From Sutcliffiella horikoshii (GTDB taxonomy: Bacteria; Bacillota; Bacilli; Bacillales; Bacillaceae_I), in NCBI GenBank assembly GCA_001636495.1, contig KV440964.1:2992666-3056665 (forward strand): a stretch of 64,000 bases of DNA, read 5' to 3'. The notes under the pieces were generated by a model that was not told the origin of the DNA, searched no databases, and saw nothing but the letters and a program-made list of their open reading frames with translations. Position numbers and translations under genes: made by a program. Positions 1 to 12,100 of the stretch are shown piece by piece. The number at the start of each line of letters is the position of its first letter. The stretch's first letter is position 1.

Positions 1-197
1 GCAAGTAATACAACCACCATGAAATCCTTGAACTGCTCTAAAAACAATAAAAAGGCGTTCGGCCGCTCCGCCTCTTGAAGTTCATTCGTCCCGTACTGCA
101 ACAGACGATTTTTTGCTTCATTTTCGCTTAACCCTGCTTCTAAATCTGAATTGATCTGTTCTTCGACTTCATCTGCTCTCATTTCATGCCATTTCAT
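1..197 (-). CDS. yloB: P-type cation (Ca2+) ATPase, N-terminus only
   Basis: The first 65 codons of a gene that runs off the left edge. The translation begins MKWHEM, continues with an acidic soluble segment carrying the cation-ATPase N-domain signature (GLSENEAKNRLLQYGTNEL, about residues 22-40), and reaches the first hydrophobic residues of a membrane helix (FMVVVLL) at the edge. The ATG at 197 has a good ribosome site (GAGGTGGG) just upstream. P-type ATPases of this group pump Ca2+ or a related cation across the membrane using ATP. B. subtilis also has yloB next to rqcH (yloA), which supports the assignment. The nucleotide-binding and phosphorylation domains lie outside the window. Confidence 0.8.
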   Translation of the reverse strand, partial: MKWHEMRADEVEEQINSDLEAGLSENEAKNRLLQYGTNELQEAERPNAFLLFLEQFKDFMVVVLL

Positions 198-244
198 CTG
201 TCCCACCTCACAACCTTTGCACAAAATCTATCTACCAAAGCATA

Positions 245-273
245 TTCGGACTCGTCCAAAAAAATGATATACT
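245..273 (+). promoter_or_regulatory. candidate sigma-A promoter for rqcH
   Basis: TTCGGA (245-250), 17 bp, then TATACT (268-273) preceded by TG at 265-266, which makes an extended -10. The -35 is weak (3/6), but spacing and the extended -10 are good, and it lies about 80 bp before the rqcH start in the gap to the divergent yloB. Confidence 0.45.
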
Positions 274-354
274 TTTTGGGCGTTTCCAGGATTGTTGAGC
301 TATAATGGGAAAAGAAATATCCTAGTTATGAGTGCAGAAGGGAAGTTTACATAT

Positions 355-2058
355 ATGAGTTTTGATGGAATTTTTACATACGCAATGACTAACGAGCTGA
401 AGGAGAAGCTTGAAAGCGGAAGGATTACGAAGATCTACCAGCCTTATAAAAATGAGCTTGTGCTCACCATTCGCTCTGGACGGACAAATCATAAGTTGCT
501 CATCAGTGCCCACCCAAGCTATGCAAGGATGCATTTGACAGAGGAATCCTACGAGAATCCATCCGAGCCGCCTATGTTTTGCATGCTCCTGCGAAAGCAT
601 CTTGAAGGAAGTATCATCACAAGCATCCATCAAGTGGACATGGACCGGATCATTGTCTTTGATGTTAAAGCACGAAACGAAATAGGAGACGTTTCCTACA
701 AACAACTAATTGTAGAAATCATGGGGCGCCACTCCAATATCATTTTCATCGATAAAGAAAAGCAGATGATTCTAGATAGCATCAAGCATGTCCCGATGGC
801 ACAAAACAGGCACCGAAGCCTGACACCGGGCCAAACCTATGTCCTTCCACCTGCTCAGGATAAAATAAATCCATTTGAAGCAACAGAAGAAACCGTACAA
901 AGGAAACTGGACTATATCGGTGGAAAACTCGATAAGCAGCTTGTGAGCACTTTTGCCGGCGTATCCCCTTTATTCGCCAAAGAAGCTGTCCATCTGGCTG
1001 GACTTGCTAATCGAGACACCCTTCCCAAAAGCTTTATTGCATTAGTGGATAAAATAAAAAATGGGGACTTCTCCCCTCAAATCATTACAGCAAATAACAA
1101 AGAGGTCTTTTACTTACTTGATCTAACCCATCTTAAGGGAGAAAGCAAACGATACTCCACCTTAAGCGAAACACTTGACCGTTTCTATTTCGGAAAAGCA
1201 TCAAGAGACAGGGTCAAACAGCAGGCCAACGATCTGGAACGTTTTATCACAAACGAAATCCAGAAGAATGAGAAGAAAATCGTGAAACTCGAACAGACAC
1301 TAGTGGATGCAAGGGACGCGGAGAAGTTCCAATTATATGGGGAACTCCTCACCGCAAACCTTTATCAAATCTCCCGAGGGGATTCCGAAGTAACCGTCGT
1401 GAACTATTATGATGAAGATGGAGGAAACATTACCATTGCGCTTGACCCGCAACGGTCACCTTCAAGCAACGCACAACGTTACTTCAACAAATACCAGAAA
1501 GCGAAGAACTCTCTGGCTATCGTGGAAGAGCAAATCGAAAAAGCGAAGGCAGAAATCGATTATTTCGAAATGCTGAACCAGCAGGTGGAAACGGCCTCCC
1601 CTAAGGATATTCAAGAAATTCGGGAAGAACTGATGGAGGAAGGCTACTTGCGCATGAAACAGAAACGCAAAAAGATCAAGCCACAAAAACCAGTTCTTGA
1701 AAGCTACACCGCTAGCGACGGAACAGAAATTCTGGTTGGGAAAAACAACAAACAAAACGACCATCTTACCAACAGAATTGCACGCCGAGACGACGTTTGG
1801 CTCCATACAAAAGATATACCCGGTTCCCATGTCGTCATCAGAAATCCCGAACCGACAGAAGACACGATCAAGGAAGCTGCTACCATTGCGGCCTACTTCA
1901 GCAAGGCACGCCATTCAAGCTCCGTTCCGGTCGACTTTACCAAAGTAAGGCATGTAAAAAAACCTTCCGGATCCAAGCCGGGATTTGTCATCTATGACCA
2001 GCAACAAACCGTCTACGTGACACCCGATGAAGAAATGATAATAGGATTGAAAAAATGA
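355..2058 (+). CDS. rqcH: ribosome quality-control protein RqcH (NFACT family)
   Basis: Rqc2/NEMF homologue that binds stalled 50S-peptidyl-tRNA complexes and recruits tRNA-Ala to add C-terminal alanine tails. The 567-residue length is typical of Bacillus RqcH. It has an NFACT-N domain with the essential Asp97-Arg98 pair (VDMDRIIVF), a charged coiled-coil middle (about 280-440), and an NFACT-R domain containing RDDVWLH at 478-484 near the C-terminus. The reading frame is open upstream to 292, but I chose the ATG at 355 because the protein then begins [11 protein letters not shown] as in the family and has AAGGGAAG before it. It is the only gene in this part on the plus strand besides the lipoprotein gene. 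YlmH, linked to the same pathway, is also encoded in this window. Confidence 0.95.
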   Translation: MSFDGIFTYAMTNELKEKLESGRITKIYQPYKNELVLTIRSGRTNHKLLISAHPSYARMHLTEESYENPSEPPMFCMLLRKHLEGSIITSIHQVDMDRIIVFDVKARNEIGDVSYKQLIVEIMGRHSNIIFIDKEKQMILDSIKHVPMAQNRHRSLTPGQTYVLPPAQDKINPFEATEETVQRKLDYIGGKLDKQLVSTFAGVSPLFAKEAVHLAGLANRDTLPKSFIALVDKIKNGDFSPQIITANNKEVFYLLDLTHLKGESKRYSTLSETLDRFYFGKASRDRVKQQANDLERFITNEIQKNEKKIVKLEQTLVDARDAEKFQLYGELLTANLYQISRGDSEVTVVNYYDEDGGNITIALDPQRSPSSNAQRYFNKYQKAKNSLAIVEEQIEKAKAEIDYFEMLNQQVETASPKDIQEIREELMEEGYLRMKQKRKKIKPQKPVLESYTASDGTEILVGKNNKQNDHLTNRIARRDDVWLHTKDIPGSHVVIRNPEPTEDTIKEAATIAAYFSKARHSSSVPVDFTKVRHVKKPSGSKPGFVIYDQQQTVYVTPDEEMIIGLKK

Positions 2059-2062
2059 AAGG

Positions 2063-2098
2063 AAAGCACCTGCAGAAAAAGTTGCAGGTGCTTTTTTT
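2063..2098. terminator. terminator between convergent rqcH and anti-sigma gene
   Basis: Ten-bp perfect stem (AGCACCTGCA, 2065-2074, with TGCAGGTGCT, 2083-2092) followed by a T run on the plus strand. The A run before the stem also gives a weaker U tract for minus transcription, so it probably serves both genes. Confidence 0.85.
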
Positions 2099-2732
2099 AT
2101 CTATGTCTAATATTTTTTTGAAAGCTTTCAAGAATTAAAGGAGCCTGTTCTTCCAATTCGTGTTCGAATTCTGGAACTACTATTTGAAGATAAGCAAAAT
2201 AGTCCCCATCCTCATCACTTAAAATATAATGCTGCGTCTGAAAAACTTCCATTGATTTTACATGCTCCCGTACAAGCTTGGTGGGAAAAGGTAATCCTTT
2301 CAATTCACGTTCTTCCATGACCTTCAATGGATCGATTTTCTCCTCGCAATCTTCCTTGCAAAAAGCTACTTCCCCAATTTTTGAGCCGTTTTTATCCAGG
2401 ATGAACCACGTGTCGATCTGATCTTGGCTTAATCGCAAGTCAAATTCCGCCAAAATTGGAATAATAGGAGTCTGATATGGTCCACCTGCAGTAATACTAT
2501 TTTGATCCGTTTTATTTATGGCGAGTTGGTAGCCTCCAATAACAAAAACTATTATTAATAGTGCTGTAGATACTAGCCTGACAGAATGCATATTGTACCA
2601 AAAAGGTTTTTTTCTCTTGGATATGTTTACCTGCAAAGTATCTAATACGGCCTGTTTCTCTTCTGAGTCCAAACAGATGGATTGGAAACTTTTAGATAAT
2701 TTCTCCCAATCGTTCTCATTAGATATTTTCAT
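2097..2732 (-). CDS. single-pass membrane protein, probable anti-sigma factor
   Basis: A 211-residue protein with a short cytoplasmic N-terminus, one membrane segment (about residues 51-70) and a roughly 140-residue extracytoplasmic domain. It overlaps the end of the ECF sigma gene by 14 bp and has its own ribosome site (AAAGGAGGGG), so the two are translationally coupled. This layout is the usual one for an ECF sigma factor and its membrane-bound anti-sigma factor. I do not see the zinc-binding HxxxCxxC motif of the ZAS family, so if it is an anti-sigma factor it belongs to another class. The function is inferred from position and topology; no specific family was recognised in the outer domain. 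Confidence 0.6.
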   Translation of the reverse strand: MKISNENDWEKLSKSFQSICLDSEEKQAVLDTLQVNISKRKKPFWYNMHSVRLVSTALLIIVFVIGGYQLAINKTDQNSITAGGPYQTPIIPILAEFDLRLSQDQIDTWFILDKNGSKIGEVAFCKEDCEEKIDPLKVMEERELKGLPFPTKLVREHVKSMEVFQTQHYILSDEDGDYFAYLQIVVPEFEHELEEQAPLILESFQKNIRHR

Positions 2733-3249
2733 GTGTGTACCCCTCCTTTTCCAACTGTTTTTTTAACGCCAGTTGAGCCCGGAAAAGAGTTGTTTTCACT
2801 TTGGCCTCAGACCAATCTAGAACTTCGGCTGTTTCCTGTATGGACATTTCTTTTAATTTTCTTAATACAATTACCTCTTTGTAGGAATGCTTCAGCTTTT
2901 TCAATGCCTCATATAAATGCACTTCCATCTCCCCCAGTTCGACTATCTTCTGTGGACAATTACTATTAACCACAGAAAGAAGATTCCATTCACTAAGATA
3001 GAAAGCAATAGGCCTCACTCTTCTTTGATAATCAATCGTCACACTCCTAGCGATACGATATAACCAATTCTTCACACTTACTTTTCCCTGATAATGCTGC
3101 AAACTAAAATAGGATTTTAGAAAAGTATCATGCATAAGATCTTTGGCTATTTCTTGATCACCTGTAAGCATGACTATAAAACGGTATATTTCATCGCTAT
3201 GTATGTCGTACCACTCCTGAATTTTCCTACTAGCAAATTCCTCGTCCAT
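2719..3249 (-). CDS. ECF-type RNA polymerase sigma factor
   Basis: A 176-residue sigma-70 family protein with region 2 (about residues 12-85, including YRFIVMLTGDQEIAKDLMHD and a WLYRIARS helix) and region 4 (about 115-168, helix-turn-helix ending SEAKVKTTLFRAQLAL), without regions 1.1 and 3. ECF factors direct RNA polymerase to stress regulons and are held by a partner anti-sigma factor, here the overlapping downstream gene. The ATG at 3249 follows AAGGAGGGG. The upstream sequence carries a very good ECF promoter (see 3278-3303), so it is probably autoregulated. It resembles SigM/SigV/YlaC-type proteins, but I cannot say which it matches best. Confidence 0.85.
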   Translation of the reverse strand: MDEEFASRKIQEWYDIHSDEIYRFIVMLTGDQEIAKDLMHDTFLKSYFSLQHYQGKVSVKNWLYRIARSVTIDYQRRVRPIAFYLSEWNLLSVVNSNCPQKIVELGEMEVHLYEALKKLKHSYKEVIVLRKLKEMSIQETAEVLDWSEAKVKTTLFRAQLALKKQLEKEGYTHENI

Positions 3250-3277
3250 CCCGGCCCCTCCTTTTTCATGTTATAAA

Positions 3278-3303
3278 GACGAATAAGATGTTTTTAAGTT
3301 ACA
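3278..3303 (-). promoter_or_regulatory. ECF-type promoter upstream of the sigma gene
   Basis: Read on the minus strand: TGTAAC (3303-3298), exactly 16 bp, then CGTC (3281-3278). This matches the TGWAAC-N16-CGTC pattern of Bacillus ECF promoters and sits 29 bp ahead of the sigma factor start, which suggests autoregulation. Confidence 0.7.
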
Positions 3304-3353
3304 CCGAATATTCATTTTTTTAGGTTTATTTTAACAAATAAAAGGGTAATCAT

Positions 3354-3382
3354 TTGCTTCCTCATAAAAAGCATGTTTAAAT
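3354..3382 (+). promoter_or_regulatory. candidate sigma-A promoter for the lipoprotein gene
   Basis: TTGCTT (3354-3359), 17 bp, then TTAAAT (3377-3382) with TG at 3374-3375 (extended -10). The start codon follows 44 bp later. Both hexamers are imperfect. Confidence 0.4.
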
Positions 3383-3426
3383 GGAAAAATAGTTTTAAAT
3401 GCTTTTTTTAATTGGAGGGTTACAAC

Positions 3427-4185
3427 ATGAAAAAGAAATTGACGGTTTTTCTAGTAGCAATGTTAACAGCTGTTCTATTAGCTGCATGTGGTTCTAATGG
3501 AAACAATGCTGCTAAAGAAGGTAATGAAAACAAACAGGCAGAACAAGGACAAGAACAACAAGCTCCTGAAGTGAAAGAAGTAGATCCAGAAAAAGTCGTG
3601 GCTAAAGTCAACGGTCAGGAAATCAAAGGTCAAGAATATAACAACATGCTTCAACAAACTCAGATGATGATGATGCAATTTGGTCAAGGCGGAGACGCTG
3701 ATGCAATGAAAGATCAAACGTTGAATACTTTGATTGACCAAGAAATACTTTCTCAAGAAGTAGCAGATAAAGGTTACGAAGCAACGGAAAAAGAAATCGA
3801 AGACTATATCAATGATATCAAAGCAGGGTACGAGAGCGAAGAGAAATTCGAAGAAGCTCTAGAAGCTAGCCCTCTGACAATGGATACTCTAAAAGCACAA
3901 ATTGCCGAAGAGTTGGCGCTCCAAAAGTATATGGAAAAAGAGTTCCCTGATACAAAAGTATCGGACGAGCAAGTAAAAGAATACTATGATCAAGCCAAAG
4001 AACAAAGTGAAGCACAACAAGCCGAAGCTCCAGAAGGTGAAGAAGCTCCAGAAAACGAATTCCCTGAATTCGCTGAAGTAGAAGACCAAATCCGTGGTCA
4101 ATTAGAACAAGAGGAAATCCAAAAGAAACTACAAACTCTAGTGGAAGACCTTAAGAAAGACAGCGAAATCGAGAAACTAATCTAA
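3427..4185 (+). CDS. SurA-N-type (PrsA/SurA-like) lipoprotein chaperone
   Basis: A 252-residue lipoprotein. It has a lysine-rich signal peptide and lipobox LLAAC with the lipidated Cys21, then a glutamine- and glutamate-rich spacer (22-55) and a SurA N-terminal domain beginning VVAKVNGQEI near residue 57. Such domains act as extracytoplasmic chaperones. No parvulin peptidyl-prolyl isomerase domain follows, so unlike PrsA it probably lacks isomerase activity. I used the ATG at 3427, which follows TTGGAGGG, rather than the in-frame TTG at 3412 that lies inside that ribosome site. It diverges from the ECF sigma gene and may belong to the same envelope-stress function, but that link is inference. 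Confidence 0.8.
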   Translation: MKKKLTVFLVAMLTAVLLAACGSNGNNAAKEGNENKQAEQGQEQQAPEVKEVDPEKVVAKVNGQEIKGQEYNNMLQQTQMMMMQFGQGGDADAMKDQTLNTLIDQEILSQEVADKGYEATEKEIEDYINDIKAGYESEEKFEEALEASPLTMDTLKAQIAEELALQKYMEKEFPDTKVSDEQVKEYYDQAKEQSEAQQAEAPEGEEAPENEFPEFAEVEDQIRGQLEQEEIQKKLQTLVEDLKKDSEIEKLI

Positions 4186-4203
4186 ATATTTCATGTTAAA
4201 ATT

Positions 4204-4240
4204 CGCACCCCATTTTCACTTTGGGGTGCGTTTTGTTGTT
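4204..4240 (+). terminator. terminator of the lipoprotein gene
   Basis: Nine-bp stem CGCACCCCA (4204-4212) with TGGGGTGCG (4222-4230), then TTTT and a T-rich tail. Confidence 0.8.
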
Positions 4241-4306
4241 TCCAGAGAGTTTTTAGACAGTATTTTGTGTTGGCTGTTGAGCCGGCTTTTTCAAGCGATA
4301 GATCTT

Positions 4307-5218
4307 TCATGATAAACCTTGCAATATGTACGCTTTGAATTCGTAAAAACCTGCACACCTCTCTGATCGTGATGAAGAACTTATCAAAAGTGAGTAATCT
4401 ATCAAAGCCTGAATATGAGCATCTTTTGAGACATGACTACAGTGGAAGCACCTCCACCTTCTCTGCAACCTTTCCATTGCTAATCTAGAACAATTAGGAC
4501 AAGCAACTCCTGTAATAATTTCGGTAGAACTGATATTAAACTCTTTTAAAATATCTTCATCTCTGGGAACGTGATTGTCACAGATAAGAGTGGAAATTTC
4601 TTGAGGGGAGTGACTGAAGGACTGAGATTGCTGCGCATTAGCTATAACATTCTCCAGTTTAAAAGTTAATGCCTGATTCCTCACTACATATTCTTGGACT
4701 AGTGCAGGATTGGATAGTGCTTTAACAATTGCATTTTGATTGGTGATGACAACAAAACAATACCCGGGATAACCTTCTACGTGATGGTGTGATAGCCATC
4801 TTTTGAGTTGATTATACTGCATTTTCACTTGTAAGATAGGATCTTGCCTAGATATTTCTATTTTTTCTGCCTCTTTCTTTATTTGAATCAGCTGTTGATA
4901 GTCGGGGTCAAATAAAAGCGTACCTGTTAAATGCTTCGTTTCAAGAATAATAAAACAAGAGGGTAAAAGAAGAAGTGTATCCATTTGGAAATGATACTGA
5001 TTAAGTGGTAGACGCGCACCTTTTATTATTAGGCATTGGTTTATTTCATTAATCTGAGATAGATAATAATCAACAGAAGACTCGCCATAATCACCAGAAC
5101 GTTTTTTCCCCAAGTCAATCCCTATTTGGGCATACTTTTCATGCATGGGATCAAGCCTTGTATGTAAAGCATGAAGCTTACACTGCAATAATGATCGATA
5201 GTGATTTTGTTTTTTCAA
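4307..5218 (-). CDS. NERD-domain protein with C-terminal zinc ribbon
   Basis: About 303 residues. The nuclease-related domain (NERD) spans about residues 40-155 and keeps the expected pattern: GESSVD near 45, QMDTLLL with Asp80, and LETKH with Glu93 and Lys95, which resembles the D...ExK core of endonuclease-like folds. The C-terminal part has a zinc ribbon, CPNC (240-243) with CFHC (257-260). NERD proteins are thought to process or bind DNA, but the activity of this group is not established. The frame is open to 5248 with a TTG that lacks a ribosome site. I chose the TTG at 5218 because AAAGGTG precedes it at normal spacing. It sits alone between the lipoprotein gene and the tandem repeat. 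Confidence 0.75.
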   Translation of the reverse strand: MKKQNHYRSLLQCKLHALHTRLDPMHEKYAQIGIDLGKKRSGDYGESSVDYYLSQINEINQCLIIKGARLPLNQYHFQMDTLLLLPSCFIILETKHLTGTLLFDPDYQQLIQIKKEAEKIEISRQDPILQVKMQYNQLKRWLSHHHVEGYPGYCFVVITNQNAIVKALSNPALVQEYVVRNQALTFKLENVIANAQQSQSFSHSPQEISTLICDNHVPRDEDILKEFNISSTEIITGVACPNCSRLAMERLQRRWRCFHCSHVSKDAHIQALIDYSLLISSSSRSERCAGFYEFKAYILQGLS

Positions 5219-5375
5219 TCTATCACACCTTTCTTTTTCATTATTCAAGTTTCGACATTAATCTGTATATTTCCTTTTTAATTTATAAAATAGGATTTTG
5301 TTAAACTTATCTGGGGGAAAGTTGATTTTTAGGTAAAGATTTAGTTATTCTCCATTTTACTTTATTACTTCTCAA

Positions 5376-5966
5376 TTTTGGTGCCGCTCTTCTTAATTTC
5401 CCGAATCCACTTCTCAATTTCCCAGACTCACTTCTAACTTTCAACGACAATGTTCTTCGCTTTTGCCAAACAGCTACCTTTTTCAAATTAGGTAATTGGG
5501 GATCTCCTTTCCTTACCTTGCTCCGCTCACTATAATTGGAACAGGATACCGTACTCCCATCTGCTCCAAAAGGATCCTTTTTTCATTGCTCATTCTACAT
5601 TCTAGCTTTCATCCTCCTTCTTCTACGCTTTGGTGCCTCGCTTCTTAATTTCCCGAAACCACTTCTCAATTTCCCAGACTCACTTCTAACTTTCAACGAC
5701 AATGTTCTTCGCTTTTGCCAAACAGCTACCTTTTTCAAATTAGATAATTGGGGATCTCCTTTCCTTACCTTGCTCCGCTCACCATAATTGTTCGAAAATG
5801 CCGTACTCCCCGTTGCTCCAAAAGGATCCTTTTTTCAATGCTCATTCTACATTCTAGCTTTCATCCTCCTTCTTCTACGCTTTGGTGCCGCGCTTCTTAA
5901 TTTCCCGAATCCACTTCTCAATTTCCCAGACTCACTTCTAACTTTCAACGACAATGTTCTTCGCTT
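5376..5966. repeat. 252-bp tandem repeat, about 2.3 copies
   Basis: The same unit starts at about 5380, 5632 and 5884 (marked each time by GGTGCC, then TTCTTAATTTCCCG), a period of exactly 252 bp. The third copy breaks off near 5966. Inside each unit a CTTCTNAATTTCCC segment recurs at 21-bp spacing. Because 252 is a multiple of three, open frames run through the copies, but none has a ribosome site. The rest of the 868-bp gap between the NERD gene and pyrE (5219-5375 and 5967-6010) shows nothing I can name apart from the pyr terminator. Confidence 0.9.
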
Positions 5967-6010
5967 TCACCTCACGTCCACCATACCAACACACAAACTC
6001 CCGCTAACAC

Positions 6011-6042
6011 AAAAATCCCCCCAGACCACCGGCCCAGAGGGA
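6011..6042 (-). terminator. terminator of the pyr operon
   Basis: On the minus strand a 12-bp stem (6042-6031 with 6027-6016, loop of three bases, four G-U pairs) is followed by five U residues. The G-U pairs would be C-A mismatches on the plus strand, so it is specific for minus transcription coming from pyrE. Confidence 0.75.
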
Positions 6043-6086
6043 AACGCCAAACTATCTCAATCAATCAACCTAAACAAAAACTAAAA

Positions 6087-6727
6087 TTAAAACTCCATCC
6101 AAGTCTCACTCGTCGGGTTCTCCACCCATTTGGAAAGCTTCTTGCGGTCCCCTTCTCCAATGTACTCCTTCTCGATAGCCACATCCATCAATGTCTGATA
6201 ATCACATAGTGCATGCGCTTTGATCTCGTAATTAGATAGGTTGTCATTGGCCACTTCCAAACCGTATGTAAAGATAGCAACCACACCGAGCACTTCACAT
6301 CCTGCTTCCCTCAGTGCCTGAACGGCTGCGATGGCACTGCCGCCAGTAGAAATTAGGTCTTCCACCACGACTACCTTCTGTCCTGCTTCCACCCTGCCTT
6401 CGATTTGGTTCCCTTTGCCATGCGCTTTTGCTTTGCTGCGAACATAGCACATTGGTAAATTCAGTACATTACTGACCAATGCGGCGTGAGGAATTCCGGC
6501 TGTTGCAGTACCTGCTACCACCTGGACATCTGAAAAATTTTCAGCGATTAGCCTGGACAGAGACTCGGCAATATTTTTTCGGACACGTGGATAAGAAATG
6601 GTCAAACGGTTGTCACAATAGATGGGCGATTTGATTCCAGATGACCATGTAAAAGGGTCGTTCGGTTGAAAAAAAACCGCTTTAATTTCTAATAAGTCTT
6701 CCGCCACTGTTCTGTTCATAAGATCAT

Positions 6728-6731
<4 letters not shown>
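6087..6731 (-). CDS. pyrE: orotate phosphoribosyltransferase
   Basis: Converts orotate and PRPP to orotidine 5'-phosphate, the fifth step of de novo UMP synthesis. The 214-residue protein contains the family block [19 protein letters not shown] and the PRPP loop [14 protein letters not shown]. Its start overlaps the pyrF stop as ATGA and is preceded by GGAGTGGAGA, so I chose 6731. An internal ATG at 6719 ([10 protein letters not shown]) aligns with the usual Bacillus N-terminus and is the alternative. It is the last gene of the operon, followed by the strand-specific terminator at 6011-6042. Confidence 0.95.
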
Positions 6732-9180
<2,449 letters not shown>

Positions 9181-9181
<1 letters not shown>

Positions 9182-12100
9182 TAGCTGTACACCGCCTCTT
9201 GCTCTTTGCTTTCCAATGTTTCAATAGATTCAATGGAGAATGTCATTGATTCTAGTACTCTTAGAATCGCTTTTGCCGTATCCAGTGAAGTCAAACAAGG
9301 GATACCGTTTTCCACTGATTCGCGGCGAATTCGGAAGCCATCACGTGCCGGCTGCTTTCCTTTGGTCAGGGTGTTGATGACAAACTGTGCCTGCCCTTTT
9401 CGGATGACATCAATAAGGTTTGGTGATTCTCCCCCTATTTTGTTTACGACCGTTACAGGGATGTCCGACTCTCCGAAGAACTCCGCGGTACCGGCTGTTG
9501 CCAAAAGCTTGTAACCGATTCGATGGAATCTTTTGGCGAGTTGCAGTGCTTCTTCCTTGTCCTTATCCGCGATGGTGAAGAGGACAGAACCGTAAGTTTT
9601 GATGGAAATTCCGGAAGCCACAAGCCCTTTGTATAGCGCTTTTTCGAGCGTGATATCTTTCCCCATTACTTCCCCGGTAGATTTCATCTCTGGCCCAAGG
9701 GTGATGTCGACATTTCGTAGTTTTGCAAAAGAGAACACCGGCACTTTCACGAAAACCCCTTTTGTTTCTGGTTGAAGTCCAGATCCAAATCCTTGTGATG
9801 CCAGTGTTTCCCCTAAGATGATCTTGGTTGCGACCTTGGCCATTGGCACGTGGGTTATTTTACTTAAGAATGGCACGGTACGGCTTGATCTTGGGTTTAC
9901 TTCAATCACATAAACTTCCTCTTTGTAGATGACAAATTGGATGTTTAGTAGTCCGATAATGTTCAATCCCTGTGCCAATCGTGTTGTGTAATCAATAATC
10001 TGTTCTTTGATTGCCGCGCTTAATGTTTGTGGCGGATACACAGCGATTGAGTCCCCTGAGTGTACTCCCGCTCGTTCGATGTGCTCCATGATGCCAGGGA
10101 TAAATACGTCTTTCCCATCAGATATCGCATCCACTTCTATTTCTTTACCGGTCATGTATTTGTCAATTAGTACCGGATGTTCCGGGTTGATTTTTACAGC
10201 GTTTTTCATATAATGCAACAGCTCTTCCGATTTATAGACAATTTCCATCGCACGCCCACCTAGAACATAGGACGGACGGACAAGCAATGGGTAACCAATT
10301 CTTTCGGCAATCTCTATTGCTTCCGGGATGGAGATGGCGGTTTTTCCTTTTGGTTGTGGAATGTCCAGGTTATTCAACGTCTGCTCGAATTTATCCCGGT
10401 TTTCAGCACGATCCAGATCTTCTAATGTCGTTCCAAGAATCTGAACGCCTCTTGCTTCCAGTTCCGCTGCCAGATTGATGGCTGTTTGTCCTCCAAACTG
10501 GACCACAACTCCTTTCGGCTTTTCCAGATTGATGATATTCATGACATCTTCAATCGTCAACGGTTCAAAATAAAGCTTATCGGAGATGCTGAAGTCTGTT
10601 GAAACGGTCTCCGGATTGTTATTGATGATGATTGCTTCATACCCTGCTTCCTTGATCGCCCAGACGGAGTGGACCGTTGCGTAGTCGAATTCCACACCCT
10701 GTCCAATACGGATCGGACCGGAACCCAGTACGACGATGCTTTCTTTTTCGGTAACCTCTGATTCATTCTCATCTTCGTACGTTCCATAGTAGTATGGTGT
10801 ACTTGATTCGAACTCAGCTGCGCAAGTGTCGACCATTTTATAGACTGGTGCGATGTTTTCCTGAAGACGAAGTTCATAGATGTCTCGTTCTGTTGTGGAC
10901 CAAAGCTTCGCAATCGTCTCGTCACTGAAGCCCATCTCCTTTGCTTCTAACAAGCAAGAAATGCAGTCTTTGTTACTTGTGATAAACTCCTCCATCGACA
11001 GGATCTTATGAAGCTTTTGCAGGAAGAAAAGATCGATTTCGCACCACTCATGAATGGTCTGGATGGTGACGCCTCTTCTCATCGCTTCAGCAATGTAGAA
11101 CAACCTTTCGTCGCCTGCTTTTCTGATGCGTTTTTCGACAAGTTCATCAGAAAACCCTTCGCCAGCCTCAAGCTCTAGGTAGGAGATATTCGATTCCAAG
11201 GAACGGACCGCCTTGAGAAGTGATTCCTCAAACGTTCTTCCAATCGCCATTACTTCCCCTGTCGCCTTCATTTGCGTTCCAAGACGGCGGTTTGCCGATT
11301 CAAATTTATCAAATGGGAATCTTGGAATTTTCGTCACGATGTAGTCAAGTGCCGGCTCAAAGCATGCATAAGTCTTTCCTGTTACCGGGTTCATCATTTC
11401 ATCCAGCGTCAGCCCTACTGCGATTTTTGCAGCGAGCTTAGCAATCGGATAGCCAGTCGCTTTCGATGCAAGCGCAGACGAGCGGCTTACCCTTGGATTC
11501 ACTTCAATGATGTAATAGTGGAAGCTGTGTGGATCAAGTGCCAGCTGCACGTTACACCCGCCTTCAATTTCAAGGGCACGGATGATTTTCAGGGATACAT
11601 TCCGCAACAGCTGGTATTCCCTGTCACTAAGCGTTTGGCTTGGTGCGACCACGATGGAGTCTCCTGTATGAACGCCTACCGGGTCAATGTTTTCCATGTT
11701 ACAGACCACAATGGCATTGTCATTGCTGTCACGCATCACTTCGTATTCAATTTCTTTAAATCCGGCGATGCTTTTTTCCAACAGACATTGTGTTACCGGG
11801 CTATTTTTCAGTCCACTTGTTACGATTTCGATTAATTCTTCTTCGTCTGAACAAATTCCTCCGCCTGTACCGCCAAGCGTATAGGCAGGTCTTACAATTA
11901 CTGGATAACCCACTCGATCCACAAATCGGTATGCTTCTTCGAGGTTTGTAATGATATCACTATCTGGTACCGGTTCACCCAGCTCATTCATCAAGGTACG
12001 GAACAGGTCGCGATCCTCTGCTTTTTGGATAGCAGATAACTTGGTACCCAGTATTTCAACATTACACTCTTCCAAAACTCCCGCTTCTGCCAATTCCACC

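Noticed and set aside
1462-1914. Minus-strand 150-codon frame inside rqcH
   Set aside because: Shadow of a strongly supported gene on the other strand, with no ribosome site.
5251-5257. Perfect 0A box TTCGACA upstream of the NERD gene
   Set aside because: A 7-mer is expected several times by chance in 64 kb; there is no supporting promoter or sporulation context here.
5536-6084. Two adjacent plus-strand open frames (83 and 98 codons) in the tandem repeat
   Set aside because: They are created by the 252-bp unit being a multiple of three, start with TTG without a ribosome site, and resemble no protein I know.
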